A stretch of DNA of 33,732 nucleotides from Candidatus Solibacter usitatus. Lineage in GTDB: Bacteria; Acidobacteriota; Terriglobia; Bryobacterales; Bryobacteraceae. Location of the stretch: contig JACRBC010000004.1 in assembly GCA_016213245.1 (NCBI GenBank), forward strand, positions 1 to 33,732. Direction: 5' to 3'. Of the stretch, positions 6,503-14,530 are shown in pieces. Each line of letters begins with the position of its first letter. Within the stretch, counting starts at the first letter, position 1. A program made the position numbers and the translations under genes. The notes under the pieces are model-generated. The model was not told the DNA's origin, did no database searches, and saw nothing but the letters and a program-made list of their open reading frames with translations.

Positions 6503-7138
6503 ATGGCTCTCACGCCGAGGCAAAAGGAAGTGCTCGACTTTCTGGTCGAGTATACGGAACGGCAAGGTTACAGCCCGAGCTTTGAGGAGATCGCCCGCGG
6601 GTTGCAGTTGGCATCGCTGGCTACCGTCCACAAGCACGTCACGGCTCTGGAACAAAAGGGGTATCTCAAACGGCGCTACAACGAGAGCCGGTCGATTGAA
6701 GTGTCGGCCGACTATCGCATGGCGGAACGGGAGCGCGTCCACGGCACTTCAACCGGATCCACGGAGGTCCCGTTGCTGGGCAGGATCGCCGCCGGTGCGC
6801 CCGTGGAAGCCGTAGCTTCACCGGAGACGCTCAACTTTGCTGATTTCGCCGGGTCCGCAGAGACCTACGCTTTGCAGGTGAAGGGGGACTCGATGATCGA
6901 GGACCACATCTGCAGCGGCGATTTTGTGCTGGTGGAGCGTACTCCGAACATTCGCGACGGCGAAATCGTGGTGGCGCTGGTCGACGGAATGGAGACCACG
7001 CTCAAGCGCATCTACCGTGAGGCGGAAGGCATGGTCCGGCTCCAGCCGGCCAACAGCGGGATGGACCCGATTCGCGTTTCCGGCGAAAGGGTCGAACTCC
7101 AGGGCCGCGTCCTGGCCGTGCTGCGAAAATATCGCTAG
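6503..7138 (+). CDS. lexA: LexA SOS repressor
   Basis: Transcriptional repressor of the SOS regulon that self-cleaves when RecA is activated. It is 211 residues, a normal length. The N-terminal winged helix covers residues 1-65: MALTPRQKEVLDFLVEYTERQGYSPSFEEIA, then the recognition region LASLATVHKHVTALEQKGYLKR. The cleavage bond is Ala97-Gly98 in RIAAGAPVEA. The S24 latent protease domain carries Ser130 (KGDSM) and Lys168 (TTLKR). All catalytic features are intact. The start at 6503 has no SD; the promoter geometry suggests a leaderless transcript. An upstream in-frame ATG at 6494 is possible but would lie in the -10 region. The 3' end overlaps the convergent DUF2934 gene by 4 nt. Confidence 0.96.
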   Translation: MALTPRQKEVLDFLVEYTERQGYSPSFEEIARGLQLASLATVHKHVTALEQKGYLKRRYNESRSIEVSADYRMAERERVHGTSTGSTEVPLLGRIAAGAPVEAVASPETLNFADFAGSAETYALQVKGDSMIEDHICSGDFVLVERTPNIRDGEIVVALVDGMETTLKRIYREAEGMVRLQPANSGMDPIRVSGERVELQGRVLAVLRKYR

Positions 7139-7455
7139 CCGGCCTGGTGTCTGGCGCGCACGATCTCGATGGCGCGCAGCCAGTCCTGGTGTGCCTGGCC
7201 GTGGGAGGCGCCGCGGTTCAGCCAGAGCAGGTAGGCTTCCTGGGCGATCTCGGCCTGGTGGAGAGTCTCGTCGAAGGCGGAAATCTCCTTCCCCGGCGCT
7301 TCGGGCCGGCTGCGGCGCGCCGCCGGCTTGCGGGCGGGGGCCTTGTGGGTGGCGGCCGTGGACTTCGTTCTGGCGGCGGCGCGCGACTTGAGGGGTGGGA
7401 CGGCGGCCGGTGTCACGGCGCCTGTTTCTGCGGCGGTTTTCTTCTTGGGCGGCAT
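7135..7455 (-). CDS. DUF2934 protein with Lys/Ala/Pro-rich basic N-terminus
   Basis: 106 residues from ATG 7455 (MPPKKKTAAETG). The first 55 residues are low-complexity and basic (repeated KS, AAAR, KAPARKPAARRSR), like histone H1-type tails. The C-terminal half, about residues 57-106, matches the short DUF2934 pattern, with IAQEAYLLWLNRGASHGQAHQDWLRAIEIV, an aromatic/acid helix pair ending in DWLRA. DUF2934 is of unknown function and common in Acidobacteria and Proteobacteria. The basic tail suggests nucleic-acid binding, which is inference. The open frame extends 67 codons upstream, but that part looks non-coding. It is convergent with lexA and divergent from the cysteine-cluster gene. Confidence 0.82.
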   Translation of the reverse strand: MPPKKKTAAETGAVTPAAVPPLKSRAAARTKSTAATHKAPARKPAARRSRPEAPGKEISAFDETLHQAEIAQEAYLLWLNRGASHGQAHQDWLRAIEIVRARHQAG

Positions 7456-7705
7456 TTTCTCAATGATTCTCCGGAACTGCAAATGCGGCGTGAATAGTGG
7501 GCCACGCTTGCGTCTCTGCGCGCCGGCGGAGTACGCGGCCTGACTGCTGCAACGCGGGTCCGCCCCTTCGTGGGGGCAAGGTGAATCTTCCGCGCCTGTC
7601 GAAGGCGGGAGGCGGGATTCCTCTTCAATCATTATACCGCATACCGCGCCGATCAACGCGCGCTACGGCCTGCTGAGCCCGTCCAAACGGATATCCTGGT
7701 TCAGT

Positions 7706-8119
7706 ATGATCGGCGTGCGATTTACCTGCCAGCCCGGCTGCACCCATTGTTGTGACGTGCAGGGATTCGTTTACCTGACTGAGGCGGACCTGGTGCGGGC
7801 CGCTGGTTTGCTGAAACTGGAGCCGGCCGAGTTCGAAGCGCGCTACGTTTATCGCACCCGCCATCTCATCCGGCTGCGCAAGCCGCCCGGCCGGCAGTGC
7901 CATTTTCTGGCTGAGGGGGGATGCTCCATCCACCAGGGCAAGCCGACGCAGTGCCGCCTGTTCCCGTTCTGGCCTGACCTGCTGGAATCCGCCCGCGCCT
8001 GGACGGCCGTTTCAAGACGTTGTCCGGGCATTGGGAAGGGCGTTCTGATCCAAATTGGTACTGCCCACGAAACAGCCTCCGAAATGAAACGCGCCTACCC
8101 CTCGATGTATTCGGAATAG
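7706..8119 (+). CDS. YkgJ-family cysteine cluster protein
   Basis: 137 residues. Cysteines fall in the CxxxCxxCC arrangement near the start (FTCQPGCTHCCDVQG) and in a second group (CHFLAEGGCSIHQGKPTQCRLFPFWP), the signature of the YkgJ/UPF0153 zinc- or iron-chelating family. FVYLTEADLVRAA is also typical. The biochemical role is not established for the family; members are thought to bind a metal or Fe-S centre. ATG 7706 is well placed relative to the first cysteines, although no strong SD is visible. It stands alone, upstream of the flagellar operon and its sigma-54 promoter. Confidence 0.88.
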   Translation: MIGVRFTCQPGCTHCCDVQGFVYLTEADLVRAAGLLKLEPAEFEARYVYRTRHLIRLRKPPGRQCHFLAEGGCSIHQGKPTQCRLFPFWPDLLESARAWTAVSRRCPGIGKGVLIQIGTAHETASEMKRAYPSMYSE

Positions 8120-8180
8120 TGGCGGCGCTAGGCCGCGCCATGAGCCTCTGAATCCAATTACTTGCCGCCGCCGCACGGCA

Positions 8181-8198
8181 TTGGCACTCCTCCTGCAT
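8181..8198 (+). promoter_or_regulatory. Sigma-54 (RpoN) promoter of the flagellar operon
   Basis: TTGGCAC-N5-CTGCAT. The invariant GG is at 8183-8184 and GC at 8195-8196, exactly 10 nt apart, matching the -24/-12 consensus TGGCAC-N5-TTGCA with one substitution. Transcription should start near 8207, leaving a short leader that contains AGGAAG before flgB ATG 8227. Confidence 0.85.
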
Positions 8199-8226
8199 AG
8201 GAACGAGCTCAGGAAGCTCTGCCGGC

Positions 8227-8562
8227 ATGCTCTCCAGCATCTCGAACCGAATCGAACACTACATGGACCTGCTGGCTTACCGGCAGAAGCTGGTGGCCGC
8301 CAATATCGCCAACGCCGACACTCCCGGCTATCGCACGCGCGACCTCGACTTCCAATTCGAGTTCCTGTCGCTGCCGGAGGGGGATAGCCCACGGGCGATC
8401 GAACCAGCCGGTCTGACGATGAAAAACGATGGCAACAACGTGAGCCTAGACCGGGAAGCGCGCCTGCTGGCGGAAAACGCCCTGCGATTCAACGTGGCCA
8501 GCAACCTGCTGAAGGGTGAGATCAGGCTGCTGAGGAAGGCAATCGAGGAGGGACGCGGCTGA
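8227..8562 (+). CDS. flgB: Flagellar basal-body rod protein FlgB
   Basis: Proximal rod subunit of the flagellum, exported through the type III apparatus. It is 111 residues, shorter than the usual 130-140. The N-terminal helix region and the conserved ANIANADTPGYRTRDLDF motif (residues about 25-42) are intact. The C-terminal helix with ALRFNVASNLLKGEIRLLRKAI forms the coiled rod partner. The central region is reduced. An AGGAAG SD sits about 10 nt before the ATG. It is the first gene of the flgBC-fliEFGHIJ run and overlaps flgC by 1 nt (TGATG). Confidence 0.95.
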   Translation: MLSSISNRIEHYMDLLAYRQKLVAANIANADTPGYRTRDLDFQFEFLSLPEGDSPRAIEPAGLTMKNDGNNVSLDREARLLAENALRFNVASNLLKGEIRLLRKAIEEGRG

Positions 8563-8999
8563 TGAGCCTGTTCAATCTGTTTTCGGTCAGCGCCTCGGGC
8601 ATGGCGGCCCAAAGGGCCCGCGCCGAGGCCATTGTGGAGAATCTGGCCAATGCCGAGACCACGCGCACCCCTGACGGGGGTCCGTACCGGCGCAGGGACA
8701 TTATTCTCTCTCCCCAGGCGCAGGATTCTCCCTTTTCCGCCGTGTTTCAGACCGAGCTGGATGCCGGCTCCACCGGCGTCGGCGTAGCCGGGATGGTAGA
8801 AGACAGCCGCCCGCCGGATCAGCGCTATCAGCCGGGGCATCCGGACGCCGACTCCAGGGGGTATGTCTCCTATCCTCATATCAACCCGGCCGAGGAGATG
8901 GTGGACCTGATGAGCGCCGCGCGCGGCTATCAGGCCAACGTGGCGGCCATCAGCGCGGCCAAGGACATGGTCGCACGGTCGATCGACTTGATGCGGTAG
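8562..8999 (+). CDS. flgC: Flagellar basal-body rod protein FlgC
   Basis: Second rod subunit, 145 residues, a typical length. N-terminal SASGMAAQRARAEAIVENLANAETTRTPDGGPYRRRD is the conserved FlgC motif. The C-terminal PHINPAEEMVDLMSAARGYQANVAAISAAKDMVARSIDLMR is the D0 helix shared by rod, hook and hook-associated proteins. It overlaps flgB by 1 nt and is followed 40 nt later by fliE. Exported and assembled between MS-ring and rod. Confidence 0.97.
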   Translation: MSLFNLFSVSASGMAAQRARAEAIVENLANAETTRTPDGGPYRRRDIILSPQAQDSPFSAVFQTELDAGSTGVGVAGMVEDSRPPDQRYQPGHPDADSRGYVSYPHINPAEEMVDLMSAARGYQANVAAISAAKDMVARSIDLMR

Positions 9000-9039
9000 T
9001 GTGATCCGGCAGTCTTGATCCGGCACTTTTGAGAAGGCA

Positions 9040-9333
9040 ATGCTGAATCCAATCATCGCAATCCGTCCTCCCGATCTCATCGCGCCGGTGCAGTCCGCCG
9101 CGCAGGCCCACCCGGGGGCCTTTCAGAGCGTCTTTGGAGAAGCGCTGAAGACCGTGGACTCGCTGCACGCCCAGTCCAGTGGTTCCATCGAGCGGTTCCT
9201 GAGCGGCGAGGGCGAAGACCTGCACCGCGTGGCATTGGAACAGCAGCGCGCCGCGGTGGCCTTCGACCTCTTCCTGCAGGTTCGCAACAAAATGGTACAG
9301 GCCTATCAGGAATTAATGAGGATGCAGGTCTGA
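9040..9333 (+). CDS. fliE: Flagellar hook-basal body complex protein FliE
   Basis: 97 residues, the normal size for the small adapter that joins the MS ring (FliF) to the proximal rod. The N-terminal half is variable. The conserved C-terminal part EDLHRVALEQQRAAVAFDLFLQVRNKMVQAYQELMRMQV ends as in other FliE proteins. The start ATG 9040 is preceded by GAGAAGG, a plausible SD. The order flgB-flgC-fliE-fliF is widely conserved. Confidence 0.95.
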   Translation: MLNPIIAIRPPDLIAPVQSAAQAHPGAFQSVFGEALKTVDSLHAQSSGSIERFLSGEGEDLHRVALEQQRAAVAFDLFLQVRNKMVQAYQELMRMQV

Positions 9334-9367
9334 GCGCGCGCCGCGCGCCTGCCGCCGACAGCCGCAC

Positions 9368-11074
9368 ATGAACCAGTTCACCGCCCTCATCAGCGCGCTC
9401 TCGCTCCGGCAGAAGATCTCTCTCCTGCTGGCCTCGGCGGCCATGGCGGCCGCCATCGCCTGGGGCATGCAATGGAATCGCCAGCGCGACCTGAAGCCGC
9501 TGTTCATCAGCGTCGCGGCCGAGGATGCCGCGCCGATGGTGGAGAAGCTCCGTTCCGCCAATGTGGCATTCAAGGTGGCCGACAACGGCACCATCCTGGT
9601 TCCCTCGGCGCAGGTCGCCGAATTGCGGCTCGACATGGCCGCCGCGGGCCTGCCGCGGAGCGGCCGCATGGGTTTCGAGATCTTCGACAAGACCAATCTC
9701 GGCGCCACCGATTTCGCCGAGCACGTCAACTACCGGCGGGCGATCGAGGGCGAATTGGAGCGTAGCGTGGTTTCGCTGTCTGAAGTGGAGCGGGCGCGTG
9801 TCCACGTTACATTTTCCAAGGAATCGGTCTACATGGAAAACCGCCAGCCCGCCAAGGCCAGCGTGCTGGTCAAGTTGCGTCCCGGAGCCCGGCTTTCCCC
9901 ACCGCACGTGCAGGCCATCCAGCACCTGACGGCCAGCGCGGTGGAAGGGCTGAGCCCGGAGTCGGTTTCGATCCTGGACATGTCGGGCAACCTCCTCGGC
10001 CGGCCGCGCCGCGATCTCGAAGCTGAAACCGGCGCGCCCGGCGTCGCACTGGAATTGCGCCAGGGGCTGGAGAAGGACTACATCGCCAAGGTCCGGGCCA
10101 CGCTCGATCCGTTGCTGGGTGCGGAGAAGTACCGCGCGGGTGTGAGCATCGACTGCGATTTCACCAGCGGCGAGCAGAGCGAAGAGACATTCGACCCGGA
10201 CCGCTCGGTCATGTCCACTTCGCAGAAGACCGAGGATCTCACCTCGGCAGCAGCTTCCGGCGGCGTGCCGGGAACGGCTTCCAGCCTCCCCCGGCCCGTT
10301 CCTCGCGGCGGTTCCTCCTCCGGAGGGGTTTCGCGCAAGACCGAGAACACCTCCTACCTGACCAGCCGGGTGGTGCGCCACCTGAAGCTGCCACAGGGGA
10401 CCATCAAACGCCTCTCCGTAGCCGTGCTGGTGGATCACAGCCTGCGCTGGGAGGGCGAGGGGGCCAAAGCCAAGCGGATCCTGGAGCCGCCACCGGCGGA
10501 GAAGCTCAAAGTCGTCCGTGATGTCCTGGCCGGCGTGGTGGGCTTCAATCAGGAGCGTGGCGACCAGATTCTTGTGGAAACCTTGCCCTTCGAAGCCACT
10601 CTGACCGCGCTGCCGCCGGATGAAGTCGCCCCCCGGCCGGACTCCTCCGCCCAGCCCGACGGCATTCCGGGCTGGCTCCGCCCGCTGCTGAACAAAGCGC
10701 CGGTCGCAGTCTGGGCGGCCGCGGGCGCCGCGCTGGCGGCGGTGCTGGCGCTGATCGCACTGCTGCTGTTCCGCCGCCGCCCGGGCCGGGCGGCGGTGGC
10801 CCAAAGCGCCCCGGCCGTCGCCGCGGGAAAGCGCAATCCATCGCAGATCCCGGCGGCCGATCAGGCAGCGGAGTTTGAGGAAAGAGCGATGGCCAAAGTG
10901 AAGGAGAACCAGGCCGAACGTGAACGATTGGAGCGCGAAACACTGGACTCGCTCAAGATGCCGTCTCACACCAAGAAATCCGAAGTGCTCAAGAAAGTGA
11001 TCACCGAGGAAGCCCGGAAGGATCCGGCCGCCACCGCCCAACTCCTGCGCACCTGGATCACGGACCAACGTTGA
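9368..11074 (+). CDS. fliF: Flagellar MS-ring protein FliF
   Basis: Forms the MS ring in the inner membrane, on which motor, export gate and rod are built. It is 568 residues, a usual length. A TM helix lies at about residues 17-35 (ISLLLASAAMAAAIAWG). Periplasmic ring-building domains follow, with RAIEGELERSVVSLSEVERARVHVTFSK and KASVLVKLRPG. A Ser/Gly/Pro-rich loop is near residues 295-325. The second TM is at about 443-468. The cytoplasmic tail ends VLKKVITEEARKDPAATAQLLRTWI, the FliG-binding region. fliG starts 1 nt after the stop codon. Confidence 0.97.
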   Translation: MNQFTALISALSLRQKISLLLASAAMAAAIAWGMQWNRQRDLKPLFISVAAEDAAPMVEKLRSANVAFKVADNGTILVPSAQVAELRLDMAAAGLPRSGRMGFEIFDKTNLGATDFAEHVNYRRAIEGELERSVVSLSEVERARVHVTFSKESVYMENRQPAKASVLVKLRPGARLSPPHVQAIQHLTASAVEGLSPESVSILDMSGNLLGRPRRDLEAETGAPGVALELRQGLEKDYIAKVRATLDPLLGAEKYRAGVSIDCDFTSGEQSEETFDPDRSVMSTSQKTEDLTSAAASGGVPGTASSLPRPVPRGGSSSGGVSRKTENTSYLTSRVVRHLKLPQGTIKRLSVAVLVDHSLRWEGEGAKAKRILEPPPAEKLKVVRDVLAGVVGFNQERGDQILVETLPFEATLTALPPDEVAPRPDSSAQPDGIPGWLRPLLNKAPVAVWAAAGAALAAVLALIALLLFRRRPGRAAVAQSAPAVAAGKRNPSQIPAADQAAEFEERAMAKVKENQAERERLERETLDSLKMPSHTKKSEVLKKVITEEARKDPAATAQLLRTWITDQR

Positions 11075-11075
11075 G

Positions 11076-12119
11076 ATGATCACCAACTCGCTGGCCAATC
11101 GCGACACGGACGGACCGAAACACAGCGGCGCTCAGAAGGCGGCCGTTCTGTTGGTCACCCTCGGCGAGCAGACCGGCGCCGAAGTGCTCAAGCACCTCGA
11201 CGAGGACGAGGTCGCCGTCATCGGCAAGGAGGTCGCCCGCATCCACTCCATCACCGCCGAGGACGCCGAGGCCATCCTGGACGAGTTCTACCAGATGTCG
11301 GTGGCCCAGGACTACGTGCTCAAAGGCGGCATCGATTATGCACGCAAGATTCTGGTCACTGCCTTCGGGGCCGAGTCGGCCCGCAAGATCCTCGATCGCC
11401 TCATGAAGCTACTGGGCCACGAAGCCGCCAGCTTCGACGCGCTGCAAAAGGCCGACCCCCAGCAGCTTGCCAAGTTCATCCACAGCGAGCATCCGCAGAC
11501 GGTCGCGCTGATCCTCAGCCACCTGGGTTCCTCCCAGGCGGCCGGCCTCCTCTTTTCGCTGCCAGCGAATCTGCGCGCCGACGTGGCTCTGCGGATGGCC
11601 AACCTGGACCAGATCTCGCCCGATATTATCTCCAAAATCGCCGGCATCATCGGCCAGAAGCTGAAAGCTCTGGGCGAACTGAGCCGGGAGTCCTACGGCG
11701 GCGTGCGCGCCGTGGCGGAAATGTTCAACCGGCTGGATTCCGGCACCAGCAAGGACATTCTGGACAACATCGAGCAGAACGACGCCAACCTGGCTGAGAC
11801 CATCCGCCACCTGATGTTCGTCTTTGAGGATCTGCTGCTCATCGACCAGAGCGGCATCCAGGAGGTTCTCGGGCGGCTCGACCGCAAAGTGCTGACGGTG
11901 GCCCTGAAGGGCACCAGCGATCAGTTGAAGAACCACTTCCTGCAGTGCATGTCCCAGCGCGGCGCCGAGATGCTGAAGGAGGACATGGATGCGCTCGGGC
12001 CGATCAAAATCAAAGAGGTGGAAGGAGCCCAGCAACAGATCATCTCCATCGTCCGTCAACTGGAGACCGAAGGAGTTGTCAACCTGAAGGGCACGGTGGG
12101 TGAGCAGTACGTAGTGTAG
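11076..12119 (+). CDS. fliG: Flagellar motor switch protein FliG
   Basis: C-ring rotor protein that interacts with the stator and sets the rotation direction. It is 347 residues, a normal length. The N-terminal domain binds FliF (SGAQKAAVLLVTLGEQTGAEVLKHLDEDEV). The middle armadillo domain carries the EHPQTVALILSHL signature. The C-terminal domain carries the charged torque helix around FVFEDLLLIDQSGIQEVLGRLDRKVLTVALKG and the MSQRGAEMLKEDMDALGPI segment. Key charged residues appear retained. fliH begins 4 nt after the stop. Confidence 0.98.
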   Translation: MITNSLANRDTDGPKHSGAQKAAVLLVTLGEQTGAEVLKHLDEDEVAVIGKEVARIHSITAEDAEAILDEFYQMSVAQDYVLKGGIDYARKILVTAFGAESARKILDRLMKLLGHEAASFDALQKADPQQLAKFIHSEHPQTVALILSHLGSSQAAGLLFSLPANLRADVALRMANLDQISPDIISKIAGIIGQKLKALGELSRESYGGVRAVAEMFNRLDSGTSKDILDNIEQNDANLAETIRHLMFVFEDLLLIDQSGIQEVLGRLDRKVLTVALKGTSDQLKNHFLQCMSQRGAEMLKEDMDALGPIKIKEVEGAQQQIISIVRQLETEGVVNLKGTVGEQYVV

Positions 12120-12123
12120 CGCT

Positions 12124-12786
12124 ATGTCGTCGAAGATCGTCAAAGCCGGCGCGGATGAACAGAGGGCGGCCACGGCCTGGACCTGGCGCCGCGGGGCCGA
12201 GGCCCGCGAAGCGGCCCGGCCGCCTCAGGCGGCCGGGCCGGCGGACGGCGACGTGGCGGAGCCGCAGCGGGAGATCCAGAGCCGCATGGGCGCGGAAATC
12301 GAGAGTGCATTCCGCCGTGGGGAAGCGGCGGGACGGCAGGCTGCCGCCAGCGAAGTCGATACCGCCCTGGCCGGCCTGGCGCGTTCCATCGAAGCGCTCG
12401 CCGGATCCCGGGCCCGGTACTGCCGGGAGGCGGAGCGCGAAGTGGTGGCCATGGCCCTGGCCGTGGCCAGGAGAGTTCTCCGCCGCGAAGTGCAAATCGA
12501 CAGCGGCGCTCTGCTGGGACTGGTGCGCGCCGCCTTCGACAGCGTCTCGCTGCGGGATATCACCGAGGTCCGCATCCATCCCTCCTTCAGCGCGCCGCTG
12601 GCGGCGCACCTGGCCGCCATCGGCGCGCCCCAGTCGATCGCCGTCACGGCGGACCCGACCTTGGAGCTGGGGGCGGTGCTGGTGGAAACCGCCCACGGCA
12701 CGGTCGACGCCTCGGCCGAGACGCAACTGGACGAGATCGGGCGCGGCTTCGCCAGCCTGCCGCCCGGCCGGGGGAGCGGCCGGTGA
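12124..12786 (+). CDS. fliH: Flagellar assembly protein FliH
   Basis: Regulator or stator of the FliI export ATPase, 220 residues. The N-terminal third is disordered and alanine/arginine-rich. The middle contains Ala/Gly-spaced helices (GAEIESAFRRGEAAGRQAA, the AxxxG/GxxxG-type repeat of FliH). The C-terminal domain resembles the ATP synthase E/delta-like FliH fold, with the segments EREVVAMALAVARRVLRREV and ELGAVLVETAHGTVDAS. The call rests on these features and on the position between fliG and fliI, because FliH sequences diverge fast. The stop overlaps fliI by 4 nt. Confidence 0.88.
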   Translation: MSSKIVKAGADEQRAATAWTWRRGAEAREAARPPQAAGPADGDVAEPQREIQSRMGAEIESAFRRGEAAGRQAAASEVDTALAGLARSIEALAGSRARYCREAEREVVAMALAVARRVLRREVQIDSGALLGLVRAAFDSVSLRDITEVRIHPSFSAPLAAHLAAIGAPQSIAVTADPTLELGAVLVETAHGTVDASAETQLDEIGRGFASLPPGRGSGR

Positions 12787-14099
12787 GCGCCCGATTCGAT
12801 CCCGCTCCCTACCTCCGGGTCCTGGAGTCGCTGGATAGCGTCCGCTTGTGCGGCGAGGTAACGCGCACCACCGGACTGCTGATTGAAAGCCGCGGCCCGC
12901 ACGCCGGAGTGGGGGAGTTCTGCGAGGTCCTGACGCGATCCGGACGTACCTTCCGCGTCCAGGTGATCGGGTTCAGGGACGGCCGGCTGCTCTCGATGCC
13001 CCTGGAAGAGACCGACGGCCTGGGCGCCGGCGACTCCGTCATCGCCCGGCCGCAAGCGTCGCGCGTGGCCGCCTCCAATCGCCTGCTGGGCAGGGTCCTG
13101 GACGGTTTCGGCGCGCCCATCGATGGCGGGCCGCCCGTCGAGGCGGAGGAGTTCCGCGACATCTACGCCGTCCCCCCCGGCCCGCTGGAGCGCGAGCCTA
13201 TCTGCGAGCCCCTGGCCACCGGCATCCGCGCCATCGACGGCTTCCTCACCTGCGGCCGCGGCCAGAGAATCGGCATCTTCGGGGGCAGCGGCGTCGGCAA
13301 GAGCACGCTGCTCGGCTCTCTGGTCCGTCATCACAACGCCGACGTCGCCGTGGTGGCCCTGATCGGCGAGCGCAACCGCGAGGTGCGCGATTTCATCGAG
13401 AACGAACTCGGACCTGAAGGCATGCGCCGCGCCGTGGTGGTCGCCGCCGCCTCGGACCGCCCCTCGCCCGTGCGCGTGCGGGCCTGCTTTGTCGCCCTGG
13501 CTCTGGCCGAGTTCTTCCGCGACCAGGGCAAAGACGTTCTCCTGGTCGCCGATTCGGTCACCCGGCTCTCCATGGCGCAGCGGGAAATCGGACTGGCCGG
13601 CGGCGAGCCTCCCAGCCAGAAAGGCTACACCCCCAGCGTCTTCCAGATGCTGCCGCGCATCTTCGAACGGGCAGGCCGCTTCCAACGCGGCTCCATCACC
13701 GGCTTCTTCACCGTCCTGGTGGAGGGCGACGACATGAACGAGCCCATTACCGATGCCGTACGCGGCATCCTGGACGGCCACATCGTGCTTTCCCGGACCC
13801 TCGGCCACGCCGGCCACTATCCCGCCATCGACGTGCTCCAGTCGGTCTCCCGGCTGGCCCCCCGCGTCGGCGCCGAACAGGCCGATCCCGCCCGGCGCGT
13901 CCGCGAGACCCTCTCCCTTCTGCAGGCCTCCGAGGACCTGATCCGCATCGGCGCATATGCCTCCGGCTCCAATCCGTCGCTCGACGCCGCCCTGCGCCGC
14001 GAGAGCCGGATCAAGGAATTCCTGAAGCAGACTCCGGCCGAACACTCCTCCTTGTCGCAAACCATCGACGCCCTGCGCGAACTCTGCGAGGTCCGATGA
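12783..14099 (+). CDS. fliI: Flagellum-specific ATPase FliI
   Basis: Hexameric ATPase of the flagellar type III export apparatus, homologous to F1 beta. It is 438 residues, the standard size. The Walker A motif GGSGVGKS spans residues 167-174 (Lys173). The Walker B region is KDVLLVADSVTRL, followed by the characteristic GEPPSQKGYTPSVFQMLPRIFERAG and the EGDDMNEPITDAVRGILDGHIVLSR segment. The start overlaps fliH (ATG/GTG region with a 4-nt overlap, GTGA), so it begins with GTG at 12783. It overlaps fliJ by 4 nt, indicating translational coupling of fliH-fliI-fliJ. Confidence 0.98.
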   Translation: MSARFDPAPYLRVLESLDSVRLCGEVTRTTGLLIESRGPHAGVGEFCEVLTRSGRTFRVQVIGFRDGRLLSMPLEETDGLGAGDSVIARPQASRVAASNRLLGRVLDGFGAPIDGGPPVEAEEFRDIYAVPPGPLEREPICEPLATGIRAIDGFLTCGRGQRIGIFGGSGVGKSTLLGSLVRHHNADVAVVALIGERNREVRDFIENELGPEGMRRAVVVAAASDRPSPVRVRACFVALALAEFFRDQGKDVLLVADSVTRLSMAQREIGLAGGEPPSQKGYTPSVFQMLPRIFERAGRFQRGSITGFFTVLVEGDDMNEPITDAVRGILDGHIVLSRTLGHAGHYPAIDVLQSVSRLAPRVGAEQADPARRVRETLSLLQASEDLIRIGAYASGSNPSLDAALRRESRIKEFLKQTPAEHSSLSQTIDALRELCEVR

Positions 14100-14530
14100 A
14101 GCGCTTTCACTTCCCGCTCGACCGCCTGCGCGCCTGGCGTCAGACCCAGTTCGAACGAGAAGAGGCGCGCCTGGCCGCGCTGTTGGCCGAACTGGAGGCG
14201 CTGCGCCAGCACCGGGGCCAACTGCGCGCCCAGGAGGCCGCCTCGCTGGCGAGCATTCACGCCAGCCCGGTGGTGAACGTGGCCGAGCTCCAAACACTGG
14301 AAGCATTTCGCCGCTGGGTACGCCGCGAGGAGGTCAGGATCAAGTCCGAAGAAGCCGGGCTGGGGGCCAGAATCGCCGAGCAGCGCGGCGCGGTGGTCGA
14401 AGCGCGCCGCAAGGTGGAGGGGCTGGACCGGCTCAAGGAGAAGCGTCTCAACGCCTGGAGAGCGGAGGTGGATCGCCAGACCGAGCAGGCGGTCGCCGAG
14501 CTCGTCATCGCCCGCTGGACTTCCCGCTAG
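14096..14530 (+). CDS. fliJ: Flagellar export protein FliJ
   Basis: 144 residues, almost entirely helical and rich in E, R, A, L and Q, starting MKRFHFPLDRLRAWRQTQFEREEARLAAL. This is the coiled-coil stalk protein that sits in the FliI hexamer and couples it to the export gate. The KRFxFxLDxLLxxR-like N-terminus is characteristic. It overlaps fliI by 4 nt (ATGA) and ends convergently against dsbD, overlapping it by 4 nt, with no terminator hairpin visible between them. It is the last recognised gene of the operon; no fliK or flhAB is in the window. Confidence 0.9.
   Translation: MKRFHFPLDRLRAWRQTQFEREEARLAALLAELEALRQHRGQLRAQEAASLASIHASPVVNVAELQTLEAFRRWVRREEVRIKSEEAGLGARIAEQRGAVVEARRKVEGLDRLKEKRLNAWRAEVDRQTEQAVAELVIARWTSR

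Noticed and set aside
9077-11107. 676-codon ORF antisense to fliE/fliF
   Set aside because: A shadow of high-GC coding sequence; composition is H/Q/R/G-rich without domains, while the plus strand is clearly FliF.
12225-14306. 693-codon ORF antisense to fliH-fliI
   Set aside because: No recognisable domain; the opposite strand encodes FliH, FliI and FliJ with intact motifs.
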